The notes beneath the pieces are model-generated. The model worked only from the letters and a program-made list of their open reading frames with translations. It was not told the origin of the DNA and ran no database searches. Below, one piece after another: positions 14,939 to 22,873 of a stretch of 26,436 nucleotides of DNA (the stretch's first letter is position 1; each line of letters opens with the position of its first letter). Position numbers and translations under genes: made by a program. The stretch lies in assembly GCA_902789835.1 (NCBI GenBank), contig CADAPN010000015.1, positions 1-26,436 on the forward strand, in the 5' to 3' direction. This DNA comes from Oscillospiraceae bacterium. GTDB lineage: Bacteria > Bacillota_A > Clostridia > Oscillospirales > Oscillospiraceae.

Positions 14939-15778
14939 TCAGGACAACTTTGCAAGCTGTTCAAAAAAGCTTCTCTTGCACAGGTCAATCATCGGGACAC
15001 AGCGATCGGCGCAGCGGATCTCCAGCAGGTCGCCGCTCTCCAGATCCGCAAGCGAATACCCGTCCACCGCGAGATAGGCCCGCCGTCCGGTGAGCTTCTG
15101 CGTCAGAACGCGCACCGCGCGCTTCGGGGACAGGACATAGGGTTTGGCCGAGAGCGTATGGGCGCAGATGGGCGTCAGAAGAATCGCTCTGGCATCGGGT
15201 TCCGCAATCGGGCCGCCGGCGGACATGGAATAGCCGGTGGAGCCGGTCGGCGTGGCAACGATGAGGCCGTCTCCCGAGAAGGAAAACATCTCTTTGCCGT
15301 CCGCCCAGGCGGTGGGCTGGATGCATTCACCGTAGCCGTGGACCACAACGTCATTCAGCGCGTAGTCATGCAAAATCGCCTCTCCGCCCCGCAGCAGGGA
15401 AACCTCCAGCATCATTCTCTTGCTCACCGGCACCCCGGATTCCAGCGCCTGCACAATTCCGGGCAATTCCTCCGGTTCCATGCTGGTCATGAATCCCTTG
15501 GTGCCCAGGTTCACCCCGAGAATCGGGATCTCGGCTCCGTCCAGTTCGCGTACCACCGCAAGAATGGTCCCGTCACCGCCCAGCACCACCACATGGGTCA
15601 GATTGGGCAGGACCTCCCGGAGCGAACAGATTGTCATATTCTCCGGTGCCTGCCAGTCCGATTCGGTGAAAACCGGGCAGACACAGGTCTCGTAGCCCGC
15701 CGCGGCCAGAAGCGCGCGGCATTCACCGGTTCTGGTCAGACCTGCATCGCGATACGGATTCGGACAGAGCGCTATCAT
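14939..15778 (-). CDS. nadK: NAD kinase
   Basis: NadK phosphorylates NAD to NADP and sets the cell's NADP supply. Length of 279 aa is normal. Motifs are VVVLGGDGTILAV (67-71 GGDGT), GVNLGTKGFM, the ND motif in YALNDVVVH, and FSGDGLIVATPTGSTGYSMSAGGP, the substrate-binding signature. NLGTKGF differs slightly from the usual NLGxLGF. The start overlaps the tlyA stop by 4 nt (ATGA), so the two are translationally coupled. It is the last gene before an intrinsic terminator. Confidence 0.96.
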   Translation of the reverse strand: MIALCPNPYRDAGLTRTGECRALLAAAGYETCVCPVFTESDWQAPENMTICSLREVLPNLTHVVVLGGDGTILAVVRELDGAEIPILGVNLGTKGFMTSMEPEELPGIVQALESGVPVSKRMMLEVSLLRGGEAILHDYALNDVVVHGYGECIQPTAWADGKEMFSFSGDGLIVATPTGSTGYSMSAGGPIAEPDARAILLTPICAHTLSAKPYVLSPKRAVRVLTQKLTGRRAYLAVDGYSLADLESGDLLEIRCADRCVPMIDLCKRSFFEQLAKLS

Positions 15779-16572
15779 AGTTTTCCTCCGTGCGCGGCTT
15801 CCACCACCGCGCTGATATCCAATACGGGCTCTTCACGCTTTTCGTTGACCAGCCAGGCCAGGAACTCGATGTTTCCCTCCGGTCCGCGGATCGGGGACCA
15901 GTCCAGTCCCATCACGCTGTAGCCCGCCTCACGCGCCGCTGACACGCAGGTTTCAATCACGCTGCGATGAACGGCGGCATCCCGAACAACACCCTTCTTT
16001 CCCACCTGCTCGCGCCCCGCTTCAAACTGAGGTTTGATCAGGCAGATATAGTCCGCACCCGGCTTCAGAAACTGCCGGATCACCGGAAGAATCAGCCGGA
16101 TTGAAATAAACGAAACATCCATCACGGCGGTATCCAGCGGTTCCGGAACCTGCGCTGCGGTGAGATAGCGCAGGTTGCAGCGCTCCAGGTTCACCACTCT
16201 GGGGTCCTGCCGCAGCTTCCAGGCCAGCTGTCCGTATCCCACGTCAACCGCATATACCTTTTTGGCCCCGTTTTGCAGGAGCACATCCGTAAATCCGCCC
16301 GTGGAGGCGCCGCAGTCGATGCACGTTTTCTCCGTCACATCCACCGGGAAAACCCGAAGCGCCTTTTCCAGCTTCAGGCCGCCTCTTGAGACGTACTTCA
16401 GCGTCTCACCGCGCACTTCCGGCACACAGTCGGCCGGAACCGACATGCCGGGCTTGTCCGCCTTCTGTCCGTTCAGATAGACGGCACCGCTCATGATGAT
16501 GGCTTTTGCCTTTTCCCTGCTCTCGGCAAGCCCCAGATCGAAGACTCTCTGATCCAGCCGGGTTTTACTCAT
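15775..16572 (-). CDS. tlyA: TlyA-family rRNA (cytidine-2'-O)-methyltransferase
   Basis: TlyA-type enzymes methylate ribose of 16S/23S rRNA cytidines in actinobacteria; in Bacillota (YqxC) the role is assumed similar. The start at 16572 (MSKTRLDQRVFDLGLAESRE) matches the family; the open frame 13 codons upstream is inside dxs. Residues 1-60 are an S4 RNA-binding domain. The FtsJ-like domain has CIDCGASTGGFTDVLL (SAM site), VYAVDVGYGQLAWKLR, VMDVSFISIRLILP and LIKPQFEAGRE. It overlaps dxs by 8 nt and nadK by 4 nt. Haemolysin is an old, misleading name for this family. Confidence 0.94.
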   Translation of the reverse strand: MSKTRLDQRVFDLGLAESREKAKAIIMSGAVYLNGQKADKPGMSVPADCVPEVRGETLKYVSRGGLKLEKALRVFPVDVTEKTCIDCGASTGGFTDVLLQNGAKKVYAVDVGYGQLAWKLRQDPRVVNLERCNLRYLTAAQVPEPLDTAVMDVSFISIRLILPVIRQFLKPGADYICLIKPQFEAGREQVGKKGVVRDAAVHRSVIETCVSAAREAGYSVMGLDWSPIRGPEGNIEFLAWLVNEKREEPVLDISAVVEAAHGGKL

Positions 16573-18412
16573 GCCCGCGCTCCCGAACCAGCTCTTCTCC
16601 CCGGGCGGCAATGGATGCGGCGTCCAGGCTGTAATCCATCAGAAGCTGGGCTCTCCCGCCGTGGGGGATGATCCCTCCGCCGAGGTTCAGCATGGAAGAC
16701 CGCAAAGCAATTCCCTTCTCCGTCGCAAGGGCGGAGAGCACCGTGCCGAGGCAGCCGGCCTCACAGACTTCCTCCGCCGTCAGAAGCAGGCCGGTCTTCT
16801 CCAGAGACGCCAGGACCAGCGGAAAGTCTTCCCCGCTGATTTCACCGAGCTTGATCACTTCGGCCGAAATTCCGTGTTCCTTCAGAATCCCCGCCGCGCG
16901 CTGCACCTCACAGATCATGGTTCCATAAGTCACCAGCGTGAGGTCGCTTCCCTGCTGCAGAACGGCTTCCTTTTCCGGGTGGAGCGCGCCGTAGCCGCAC
17001 TCTCCGCCCCTCGGATAACGGATTGCCGCCGGTCCTTCCGTCTCACAGACGGCCGTTTTCAGCATCACCTGCAGTTCCGCAAAGCTCGCAGGGCAGAAAA
17101 TCTTCATTCCCGGAACCGTTCTCAGATAGGAAACGTCAAAGATCCCGTGATGGGTCTCTCCGTCGCTTCCCACCAGGCCAGCACGGTCCACCGCAAAAAC
17201 CACATGCAGCTGCTGCAGGGCGACATCATGGATCAGCATGTCAAAGCCGCGCTGCAGGAAGCTCGAATATACGGCAAACACCGGCGTGAGGCCCTGCTTG
17301 GCCATGCCGGCCGCCATGGACGTGGCGTTGCCCTCGGCGATGCCGACATCGGTAAAGCGTTCGGGATACCGGGCTGCAAAGCTGTCAAGGCCGGTGCCGT
17401 AGGTCATGGCCGCCGTAATCGCCACCAGTTCCGGTTTTTCTTCCGCAAGTTGACAGATCGTCTCGCCGAAGCAGTCGGAGAAGCATCTGCCGGCCGGCGC
17501 CAGCTCGCCCGTCTCGGCGTTGAAGGGGCCGACACCGTGGTAGATCTCCGGATGCTTCTCGGCGTACTCCACCCCGTGGCCCTTCTGGGTCAGCACATGG
17601 ACAAGAACCGGCTCTTTGGATTCCCGCGCCAGACGCAGCACCGTTTCCAGCTCTTTCAAGTTATGTCCGTCCACCGGGCCGAGATAGTTCAGGCCCATTG
17701 CGCTGAACATGTTCACCGGGAGCAGCTTGTCCTTCATCTTCTCCTTCAGGTCATGGTTGAAGGAGTAGACCGCCGGCATTCCCATGAACACATCCCGATA
17801 CCAGCGTTTGAACCGGATATATCCAGGACGGATCCGCATGCTCTGCAGCAGACGCGCCGTCCCGCCCACGTTCGGATCAATCGACATGTTGTTGTCGTTC
17901 AGGACGATGACAATGGGCTCCTTGCTTGCCGCCGCGGCCGCCAGGCCCTCATAGGCCAGCCCGCCTGTCAGCGCGCCGTCGCCGATCACGGCAACAACGT
18001 CATAGTCCTTGTGCAGCAGCGTGCGCGCCTTCGCCATCCCCACCGCCACGGACACCGAGTTGGAGGCATGTCCGGCAATGAAGGCATCATCTTCCCTCTC
18101 ATAAGGTTTCGGGAAACCGGACAGGCCGCCATACTGACGCAGGGTATCAAAGCGGTCCCTGCGTCCGGTGATGATTTTGTGGGCATAGCTCTGATGCCCC
18201 ACGTCAAAGACGATGCGGTCTTTTTCGGTGTTATAGACGCGATGCAGTGCCAGCGTCAGCTCCACAACGCCGAGATTGGACGCCAGGTGCCCGCCGGTTT
18301 TGGATACAGACTCCACAAGAAAACCGCGCAGTTCCTGAGCAAGCGCACTGAGCTCTTCCTCCGAAAGACGCTTGATATCAAGTGAAGAGTTGATCGAATG
18401 TAAAATATTCAT
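16565..18412 (-). CDS. dxs: 1-deoxy-D-xylulose-5-phosphate synthase
   Basis: Dxs condenses pyruvate and glyceraldehyde-3-phosphate with thiamine diphosphate, the first step of the MEP isoprenoid pathway. Length of 615 aa is normal. Visible are GHQSYAHKIITGR (catalytic His region), AVIGDGALTGGLAYEGL with DNNMSI (ThDP-binding GDG...NN), LGPVDGHNL, the transketolase pyrimidine domain with DVGIAEGNATSMAAG, AVDRAGLVGSDGETHHG, and the C-terminal domain ending in HGGRAQLLMDYSLD. It begins 3 nt after the ispA stop codon, with a weak ribosome site, so it is coupled to ispA in the same pathway. Confidence 0.97.
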   Translation of the reverse strand: MNILHSINSSLDIKRLSEEELSALAQELRGFLVESVSKTGGHLASNLGVVELTLALHRVYNTEKDRIVFDVGHQSYAHKIITGRRDRFDTLRQYGGLSGFPKPYEREDDAFIAGHASNSVSVAVGMAKARTLLHKDYDVVAVIGDGALTGGLAYEGLAAAAASKEPIVIVLNDNNMSIDPNVGGTARLLQSMRIRPGYIRFKRWYRDVFMGMPAVYSFNHDLKEKMKDKLLPVNMFSAMGLNYLGPVDGHNLKELETVLRLARESKEPVLVHVLTQKGHGVEYAEKHPEIYHGVGPFNAETGELAPAGRCFSDCFGETICQLAEEKPELVAITAAMTYGTGLDSFAARYPERFTDVGIAEGNATSMAAGMAKQGLTPVFAVYSSFLQRGFDMLIHDVALQQLHVVFAVDRAGLVGSDGETHHGIFDVSYLRTVPGMKIFCPASFAELQVMLKTAVCETEGPAAIRYPRGGECGYGALHPEKEAVLQQGSDLTLVTYGTMICEVQRAAGILKEHGISAEVIKLGEISGEDFPLVLASLEKTGLLLTAEEVCEAGCLGTVLSALATEKGIALRSSMLNLGGGIIPHGGRAQLLMDYSLDAASIAARGEELVRERGHE

Positions 18413-18415
18413 AAA

Positions 18416-19309
18416 TCAGTTGTTCCGCTTCGCTAATTTTGTCGCAAGCGCTTCCAGGAACTCCGTGCTGCTGAAAGCACTGCGCAGGCTGTCACAGGCA
18501 CGCGCGGTCAGGCGGTCCACCAGCTGCTCACAGGCTTCTTTCCCCAGGAGGACCATATAAGTGTTCTTGTGTTCCGCAACATCGGAGCCCACCGGTTTGC
18601 CAAGCTCTTCCTCGCTGCTGAGGGCGTCGAGCATATCGTCACGGATCTGAAACGCCATTCCGACGGCTGCTCCGTACGCGGCCGCCGCCTCTTCCTGGGC
18701 GCGGCTTCCGCCGGCTGCGGCAACCCCCATGGTGCATGCCGCCGTCAGAAGCGCCCCGGTCTTTTTTGCGTTGATTTCGTCAAGTTCATCGGAGCGGAGC
18801 GCTTTCCCCTCTCCGATCATGTCCAGGTACTGGCCGCCGCACATGCCGTCGAAGCCCACGGCATTGGCAAGCTGGGTGGCACAGCGCAGCCTGGCCTCAT
18901 CCGGAAGCGCAGAGCGCAGAATGGTTCCGAAGGCCTCCGCCTGCAGAACGTCCCCGGCCAGCGTCGCAACACATTCGCCGAAGACAATATGGTTGGTCGG
19001 TTTTCCGCGGCGCAGATCGTCGTTGTCCATGCAGGGCAGATCGTCGTGGATCAGGCTGTAGGCATGCAGCATCTCGATCGCGCAGGCCACATCCAGCGCG
19101 TTCTTCGGGTCTCCGCCGCACATGCGGCAAAACTCCAGCACAAGGATCGCCCGAATGCGCTTTCCGCCCGCAAGCAGACTGTATCTGGCTGCTTCGGCAT
19201 AACCGTGCATGGGGTCGGAATCCGGCAGGACAAAGAACTGTTCCAGTCTTGTCTCCACCATACGCCGGTATTCTTCCATTGTATAGACTTGATTCATCCC
19301 ATTATTCAT
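18416..19309 (-). CDS. ispA: Polyprenyl (farnesyl/geranyl) diphosphate synthase
   Basis: IspA joins IPP and DMAPP to C10/C15 prenyl diphosphates. The start at 19309 (MNNGMNQVYTMEEYRRM) overlaps the xseB stop by 8 nt and has GGAGGAG about 10 nt upstream; ATG 19297 is an alternative. Motifs are GGKRIR (48-53), the first Asp-rich motif DDLPCMDNDDLRRG (from 89) with the two-residue insertion typical of bacterial FPP synthases, KTGALL, and the second Asp-rich motif FQIRDDMLD (224-228). Length of 297 aa is normal. It sits between the ExoVII genes and dxs, the standard Bacillota order. Confidence 0.96.
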   Translation of the reverse strand: MNNGMNQVYTMEEYRRMVETRLEQFFVLPDSDPMHGYAEAARYSLLAGGKRIRAILVLEFCRMCGGDPKNALDVACAIEMLHAYSLIHDDLPCMDNDDLRRGKPTNHIVFGECVATLAGDVLQAEAFGTILRSALPDEARLRCATQLANAVGFDGMCGGQYLDMIGEGKALRSDELDEINAKKTGALLTAACTMGVAAAGGSRAQEEAAAAYGAAVGMAFQIRDDMLDALSSEEELGKPVGSDVAEHKNTYMVLLGKEACEQLVDRLTARACDSLRSAFSSTEFLEALATKLAKRNN

Positions 19310-19529
19310 CAAACGGCAGCTCCTCCGGCTCTCCGTCGTTTCCCTTTCTAAGTTTGACCACCAGCTGTTCCGCCTCGTCCAGCATGGAACTGCAGTCGGC
19401 AAGCAGTCTGGTTCCCTCTTCAAAGTATGCAATCGACTCCTGCAGGGGAATATCTCCCTTCTCCAGGTGGAGGACAATCTCCTCCAGACGCTTCATCGAT
19501 TCTTCAAATGACAGTTTCTTGCGTGCCAT
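19302..19529 (-). CDS. xseB: Exodeoxyribonuclease VII small subunit
   Basis: XseB binds several copies to XseA to form ExoVII, a single-strand-specific exonuclease. It has 75 aa, normal for the family, with the signature SFEESMKRLEEIVLHLEKGDIPLQES and a helical remainder ending in an acidic tail. The start overlaps the xseA end by 26 nt; GGAGG lies about 12 nt upstream. Short but clearly recognised. Confidence 0.96.
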   Translation of the reverse strand: MARKKLSFEESMKRLEEIVLHLEKGDIPLQESIAYFEEGTRLLADCSSMLDEAEQLVVKLRKGNDGEPEELPFDE

Positions 19530-20751
19530 GACGATCTACTTCCTCCAGTTGTTCCACAAGGCAGTCCGCTTTTCCGTCGGAAAAGCGCAGCGTGACAGGG
19601 TCGCCCTTTTTGAGCTGCCGGACGCTGCAGACCGGCGCGCCATGTCCGTCGTTTGCCGCCACATACCCCCGGCTCAGGACCTTCAGCGGGCTCATGGCAT
19701 CCAGTGCGGCCGCCTGCTGTACCAGTACCCTTCGCCGTTCAAAGACAAGCTTCTGTCCGGCCGAGGCCAGCTTTGCGGCCATGCGGTCCACATCCATCCG
19801 CCGCAGATCAACGAAAGATGAGGCGTCCCGGAGTACGCCGCGGCTGCGGAGTGAGTCCAGATGCTGCCTGCGCTTCTGCAGGTCCCGGGAAACCGCGTGG
19901 TTCAGGCGGGCCGCAACGGAACTGAGCAGTTCTTCCATCTCATGCCGGTCCGGCACCGCAATTTCGGCGGCGTTGCTGGGCGTGGAAGCCCGCCGGTCCG
20001 CAACAAAGTCGGAGATGGTAACGTCCGGCTCATGCCCGACCGCCGAGATCACCGGGATCTGGGATGCGTAGATGGCCCGGGCGACTCTTTCGTCGTTGAA
20101 GGCCCAGAGGTCCTCCAGAGAACCGCCGCCGCGTCCGGTGATGATCAGATCGGCGACCCGATGGCGGTTGGCATAGCGAATCGCCGAGGCGATTTCCGCC
20201 GGAGCCTCCACCCCCTGTACGCGTACCGGAAGCAGCAGCACCTTGGTCATCGGCCAGCGCTGGCGCAGAATGCGGATCATGTCGTGAACCGCCGCACCCG
20301 CCGAGGATGTGATGATGGCAATTCTCGAGGGAAACGCCGGCATCGGCTTCTTGTGGGCTTCATCGAAGAGGCCTTCTGAGTAAAGTCTCTGCTTGAGCTG
20401 CTCAAAAGCCACCTGAAGATCCCCGACACCGTCCGGAACAATCGCCGTACAGTACAGCTGATACGCGCCGTCTCTGGGATAGACCCGCAGACTGCCGCTG
20501 GCAAAAACCCGCATCCCGTTTTCCGGTTGAAAGCGGAGCCGGGCCGCACTGCTGCGGAACATCACGCACTTGAGGCTGCTCTCCTGATCTTTCAGGGTAA
20601 AGTAATGATGGCCGGAGGGATAAATCTTATAGTTCGAGAGTTCCCCTTCGACGCACAGATTCCGGAACCGAAGATCGGATTCCAGAAGGCCCCGGACCGC
20701 TTCATTCAGCTCGCTGACGGTCAGCGTGAGGCGTCCGTCGTCTCCGTTCAT
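19504..20751 (-). CDS. xseA: Exodeoxyribonuclease VII large subunit
   Basis: XseA is the catalytic subunit of ExoVII, which degrades single-stranded DNA from both ends. Length of 415 aa is normal. An N-terminal OB fold (about 10-105; VEGELSNYKIYPSGHHYFTLKD) precedes the catalytic core with FPSRIAIITSSAGAAVHD, ITGRGGGSLEDLWAFNDE, SAVGHEPDVTISDFVADRRASTPSNAAE, a coiled coil at about 265-345, and a conserved C-terminal SRGYV region. It overlaps nusB by 4 nt (ATGA) and xseB by 26 nt. Confidence 0.97.
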   Translation of the reverse strand: MNGDDGRLTLTVSELNEAVRGLLESDLRFRNLCVEGELSNYKIYPSGHHYFTLKDQESSLKCVMFRSSAARLRFQPENGMRVFASGSLRVYPRDGAYQLYCTAIVPDGVGDLQVAFEQLKQRLYSEGLFDEAHKKPMPAFPSRIAIITSSAGAAVHDMIRILRQRWPMTKVLLLPVRVQGVEAPAEIASAIRYANRHRVADLIITGRGGGSLEDLWAFNDERVARAIYASQIPVISAVGHEPDVTISDFVADRRASTPSNAAEIAVPDRHEMEELLSSVAARLNHAVSRDLQKRRQHLDSLRSRGVLRDASSFVDLRRMDVDRMAAKLASAGQKLVFERRRVLVQQAAALDAMSPLKVLSRGYVAANDGHGAPVCSVRQLKKGDPVTLRFSDGKADCLVEQLEEVDRHGTQETVI

Positions 20752-21209
20752 GTCTCCGGCGCAGGCTTCTCATCCCGCAGGAAGCTGCCCAGCAGCCCGT
20801 TGATGAAGGCGCCGGCCTGCGGCGAGTCATAGGTCTTGCCAAGCTCCACCGCTTCGTTCACCGCCGCGGAATTCGGGATGTCGTCCATATAGAGGATTTC
20901 GCAGATTGCGCAGCGCAGAATCGCAAGGGTCGATTTGGAAATCCGGCTGAGTTTCCAGCCTTCGGCATAGCGGCCGATGATCTCGTCAATCTCGGCCTGA
21001 TGCGCCTGCACGGTTTCCACGACGCGGCGAATATAGGCGGTCTGCTCCTCGTCCGGAGCATCGCGGTAGATCTCGTCTTCCTCTTTCAGGCTGGCATAGT
21101 GCTCTTCGGAAAAGAACAGGGCCATTGCGTCTTCCGCCGTGGAGGCATTGGATTCCATGGAAAAAAGGATCTGTACGGCAATCTGCCTTGCAGTCATTCT
21201 TGTCATCAT
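20748..21209 (-). CDS. nusB: Transcription antitermination factor NusB
   Basis: NusB with NusE (S10) binds boxA RNA and supports rRNA antitermination. It is an all-helical protein of 153 aa. Family marks are MTARQIAVQILFSME near the N-terminus, ISKSTLAILRCAICEILYMDDIP and SAAVNEAVELGKTY...FINGLLGSF at the C-terminus. The acidic insert at about 30-50 is somewhat long. ATG 21209 has GGGA about 9 nt upstream; ATG 21206 is equally possible. It lies 12 nt after the Asp23-family gene and overlaps xseA. Confidence 0.95.
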   Translation of the reverse strand: MMTRMTARQIAVQILFSMESNASTAEDAMALFFSEEHYASLKEEDEIYRDAPDEEQTAYIRRVVETVQAHQAEIDEIIGRYAEGWKLSRISKSTLAILRCAICEILYMDDIPNSAAVNEAVELGKTYDSPQAGAFINGLLGSFLRDEKPAPET

Positions 21210-21221
21210 GCTCTGTTCCCT

Positions 21222-21584
21222 TTAACGGTCAAAGGAAATTCCGGAGACATGTACGTTCACTTCGGCATCCTCAAACCCGGTGGAGGCCTGAATGACGGAC
21301 TTGACCAAAGCCTGAACGTTCTTTGCCACGTTGACAACATTGTTTCCGTATACGACGGTGATGATGACATCAACGATGATCTTCTGTCCTTCAAAGTGGA
21401 CCTTGACCCCCTTGGGCAGGGTCTTCAGACCGATCAGCTCGGCAAGCTCCGCCCCCGCCGTCGTGGACATGCCGGAAACCCCTTCCACATCCAGCGCCGC
21501 GGTGCGCACAATACCTGAGATTACGTCCTCGGAGATGTTAATGCTGCCGTTTTCTTCCCGGTAGCTGATATAGCTGTCGCCCAT
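21222..21584 (-). CDS. Asp23/Gls24 family protein (YqhY-like)
   Basis: A 120-aa protein of the Asp23/Gls24 envelope-stress family, small cytosolic or membrane-associated proteins. Marks are GSINISEDVISGIVRTAALDVEGVSGM, then LPKGVKVHFEGQKIIVDV and a C-terminal NVHVSGISFD. In Bacillus the paralogue YqhY sits next to nusB and has been linked to fatty-acid synthesis control, so the genome position supports orthology to YqhY; that function is inferred. GGAGGAATAATT precedes the ATG. It is the first gene of the long minus-strand array, and no accA-D genes precede it here. Confidence 0.92.
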   Translation of the reverse strand: MGDSYISYREENGSINISEDVISGIVRTAALDVEGVSGMSTTAGAELAELIGLKTLPKGVKVHFEGQKIIVDVIITVVYGNNVVNVAKNVQALVKSVIQASTGFEDAEVNVHVSGISFDR

Positions 21585-21628
21585 AATTATTCCTCCAAAC
21601 CAGAATCTTTATTATTTTAACACGAATG

Positions 21629-21664
21629 CCTGAAAAAAGGAAGCCTCATTGCATTTTTTTCAGG
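21629..21664. repeat. Perfect 10-bp inverted repeat in the divergent spacer
   Basis: CCTGAAAAAA (21629-21638) and TTTTTTCAGG (21655-21664) flank a 16-nt loop. It lies between the asp23-nusB array (minus) and the 158-aa membrane protein gene (plus), so it cannot terminate either. It may be an operator. On the minus strand a weak -10 (TAAAAT) follows it. Confidence 0.5.
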
Positions 21665-21692
21665 AAACTGAGAGGAAGTCTCCGTTCTTTTG

Positions 21693-21721
21693 TTGAAAGA
21701 TTCCGCAAAATGTGTTATATT
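21693..21721 (+). promoter_or_regulatory. Promoter of the 158-aa membrane protein gene
   Basis: TTGAAA (21693-21698) and TATATT (21716-21721) are 17 nt apart. The ATG at 21751 follows a strong GGGGGA ribosome site. Confidence 0.68.
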
Positions 21722-21750
21722 CACCCTTGCATCATGAAGGGGGAACCAAA

Positions 21751-22227
21751 ATGGAAATCAAAATCATGTATGCCGCCGCCATTTTCTTCGGCGGATGGCT
21801 GATGTCGTATGTTTTTCTCCGGCAGCTTCTGTTCAATTTCCGGGTCGCATATCCGCTGCTGAAAAAAATGAACGCGCTTGATCCGGAGCTGATCGCACCG
21901 GGGGCCCGCCGCTATACGAACACCTCGGTGGCCGTCTGTGTGGTGAGTATCGCCGTACTCTGCGGCGTGGTTGTGTTCCTGTGCCCGAAGTATCTCATCA
22001 TCTCGTTTTTTGTCGGCGTCGCGCTCTGTCTCGTGATGATTCTCGGAAAACTCACGCCCGCCAACCGTGCGATGTTTGAGAGCTTCTGCACCGGGTACTG
22101 CCGCTTTGTTCCGGACGACGAGCTCCGGACCATCCTTTACAACAAGGATATCAAGAAAATCAACCGCCGTCTGCGTGAACTCGGCTACAGCAGCAGCTTT
22201 GTTCCGGAGTTTCAGGACAAGACCTGA
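21751..22227 (+). CDS. Hypothetical membrane protein (158 aa)
   Basis: Not recognised. The start at 21751 (MEIKIMYAAAIFFGGWLM) has GAAGGGGGA about 6 nt upstream; an ATG at 21712 overlaps the promoter and is rejected. Hydrophobic segments at about 4-22, 60-78 and 80-98 suggest three membrane helices. The C-terminal 55 residues are soluble (RFVPDDELRTILYNKDIKKINRRLRELGY) and basic to neutral. The gene has its own promoter and terminator and is the only plus-strand gene in the right half of the window, so it is transcribed alone. Confidence 0.78.
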   Translation: MEIKIMYAAAIFFGGWLMSYVFLRQLLFNFRVAYPLLKKMNALDPELIAPGARRYTNTSVAVCVVSIAVLCGVVVFLCPKYLIISFFVGVALCLVMILGKLTPANRAMFESFCTGYCRFVPDDELRTILYNKDIKKINRRLRELGYSSSFVPEFQDKT

Positions 22228-22254
22228 TCCGCTCTGATTGCATTGAATCTGAAG

Positions 22255-22290
22255 AACCCGGCCTCCGATAAAACCGGAGGTCGGGTTTTT
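22255..22290 (+). terminator. Terminator after the 158-aa membrane protein gene (probably bidirectional)
   Basis: AACCCGGCCTCCG and CGGAGGTCGGGTT (one mismatch) flank a 7-nt loop and are followed by TTT on the plus strand. It lies between convergent genes and may also serve the HAD gene. Confidence 0.85.
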
Positions 22291-22305
22291 ATATCTTCCG
22301 GATGG

Positions 22306-22869
22306 TCAGATCGGCCACGGAAAGCACAGATGGTCTTTTACCATCCAGGCCCGGTCTGCAAGTTCCGCCATCGGGCTGTCCGACAGAGAGTCGGAGTAGA
22401 AATTCTCGACGCTGTCACGGTCGTAGTGCTCCAGAAAGCGTCTGACCTTCTCCCGGTCATGGCAGTTCTTCCCCATGATTTTCCCGGTGTAGGGATTCAT
22501 CGGGGTCGCAATCAGCGCCACGCCGAGTTTTTCCGCGGCAGGCCGCAGAAGAAAGTCCGGAGAGGCGGAGATGATCAGGTCGTCGCCGCGCTTCTGGGCC
22601 AGATACCAGGCTTCGATCCGATCGAAGTTCTCGGCCCAGAAATCCTGGACGATGCTTTCCACGCTGTCCAGCCGGTTCAGGAAGGAAAACATGCTCTCTT
22701 TCAGTTTCCCCGCATCCTTCCGTCCTTCCCGGAGATAGACGACAAACTGCCAGAGCGTCCCAGGAACGGCCTTTAAGACCGCCCGGGGGTAATGCCTCAT
22801 ACAATAGAGGACGAAACAGTAGGAGCTGTCCGGGACAAAGATTGTCCCGTCAAAATCGTAAACATTCAT
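22306..22869 (-). CDS. HAD-superfamily (subclass IB, SerB-like) phosphatase
   Basis: A 187-aa HAD hydrolase. Motif I is DFDGT at 5-9 (nucleophile Asp5, acid Asp7), motif II is the Ser in LIISASPDF (near 101), motif III is probably the Lys in GKNCHDREK, and motif IV is FYSDSLSDSPM (Asp ligands). All catalytic positions are kept, so it should be an active phosphatase. The 25-115 helical cap is small, as in subclass IB (phosphoserine phosphatase-like). The substrate is unknown. It starts 4 nt after the degenerate P-type ATPase stop, with only a weak ribosome site, so translation is probably coupled. Last gene of the obgE transcript. Confidence 0.88.
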   Translation of the reverse strand: MNVYDFDGTIFVPDSSYCFVLYCMRHYPRAVLKAVPGTLWQFVVYLREGRKDAGKLKESMFSFLNRLDSVESIVQDFWAENFDRIEAWYLAQKRGDDLIISASPDFLLRPAAEKLGVALIATPMNPYTGKIMGKNCHDREKVRRFLEHYDRDSVENFYSDSLSDSPMAELADRAWMVKDHLCFPWPI

Positions 22870-22873
22870 GCGC

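Noticed and set aside
16571..18385. A 604-codon plus-strand open frame opposite dxs
   Set aside because: Antisense shadow of dxs.
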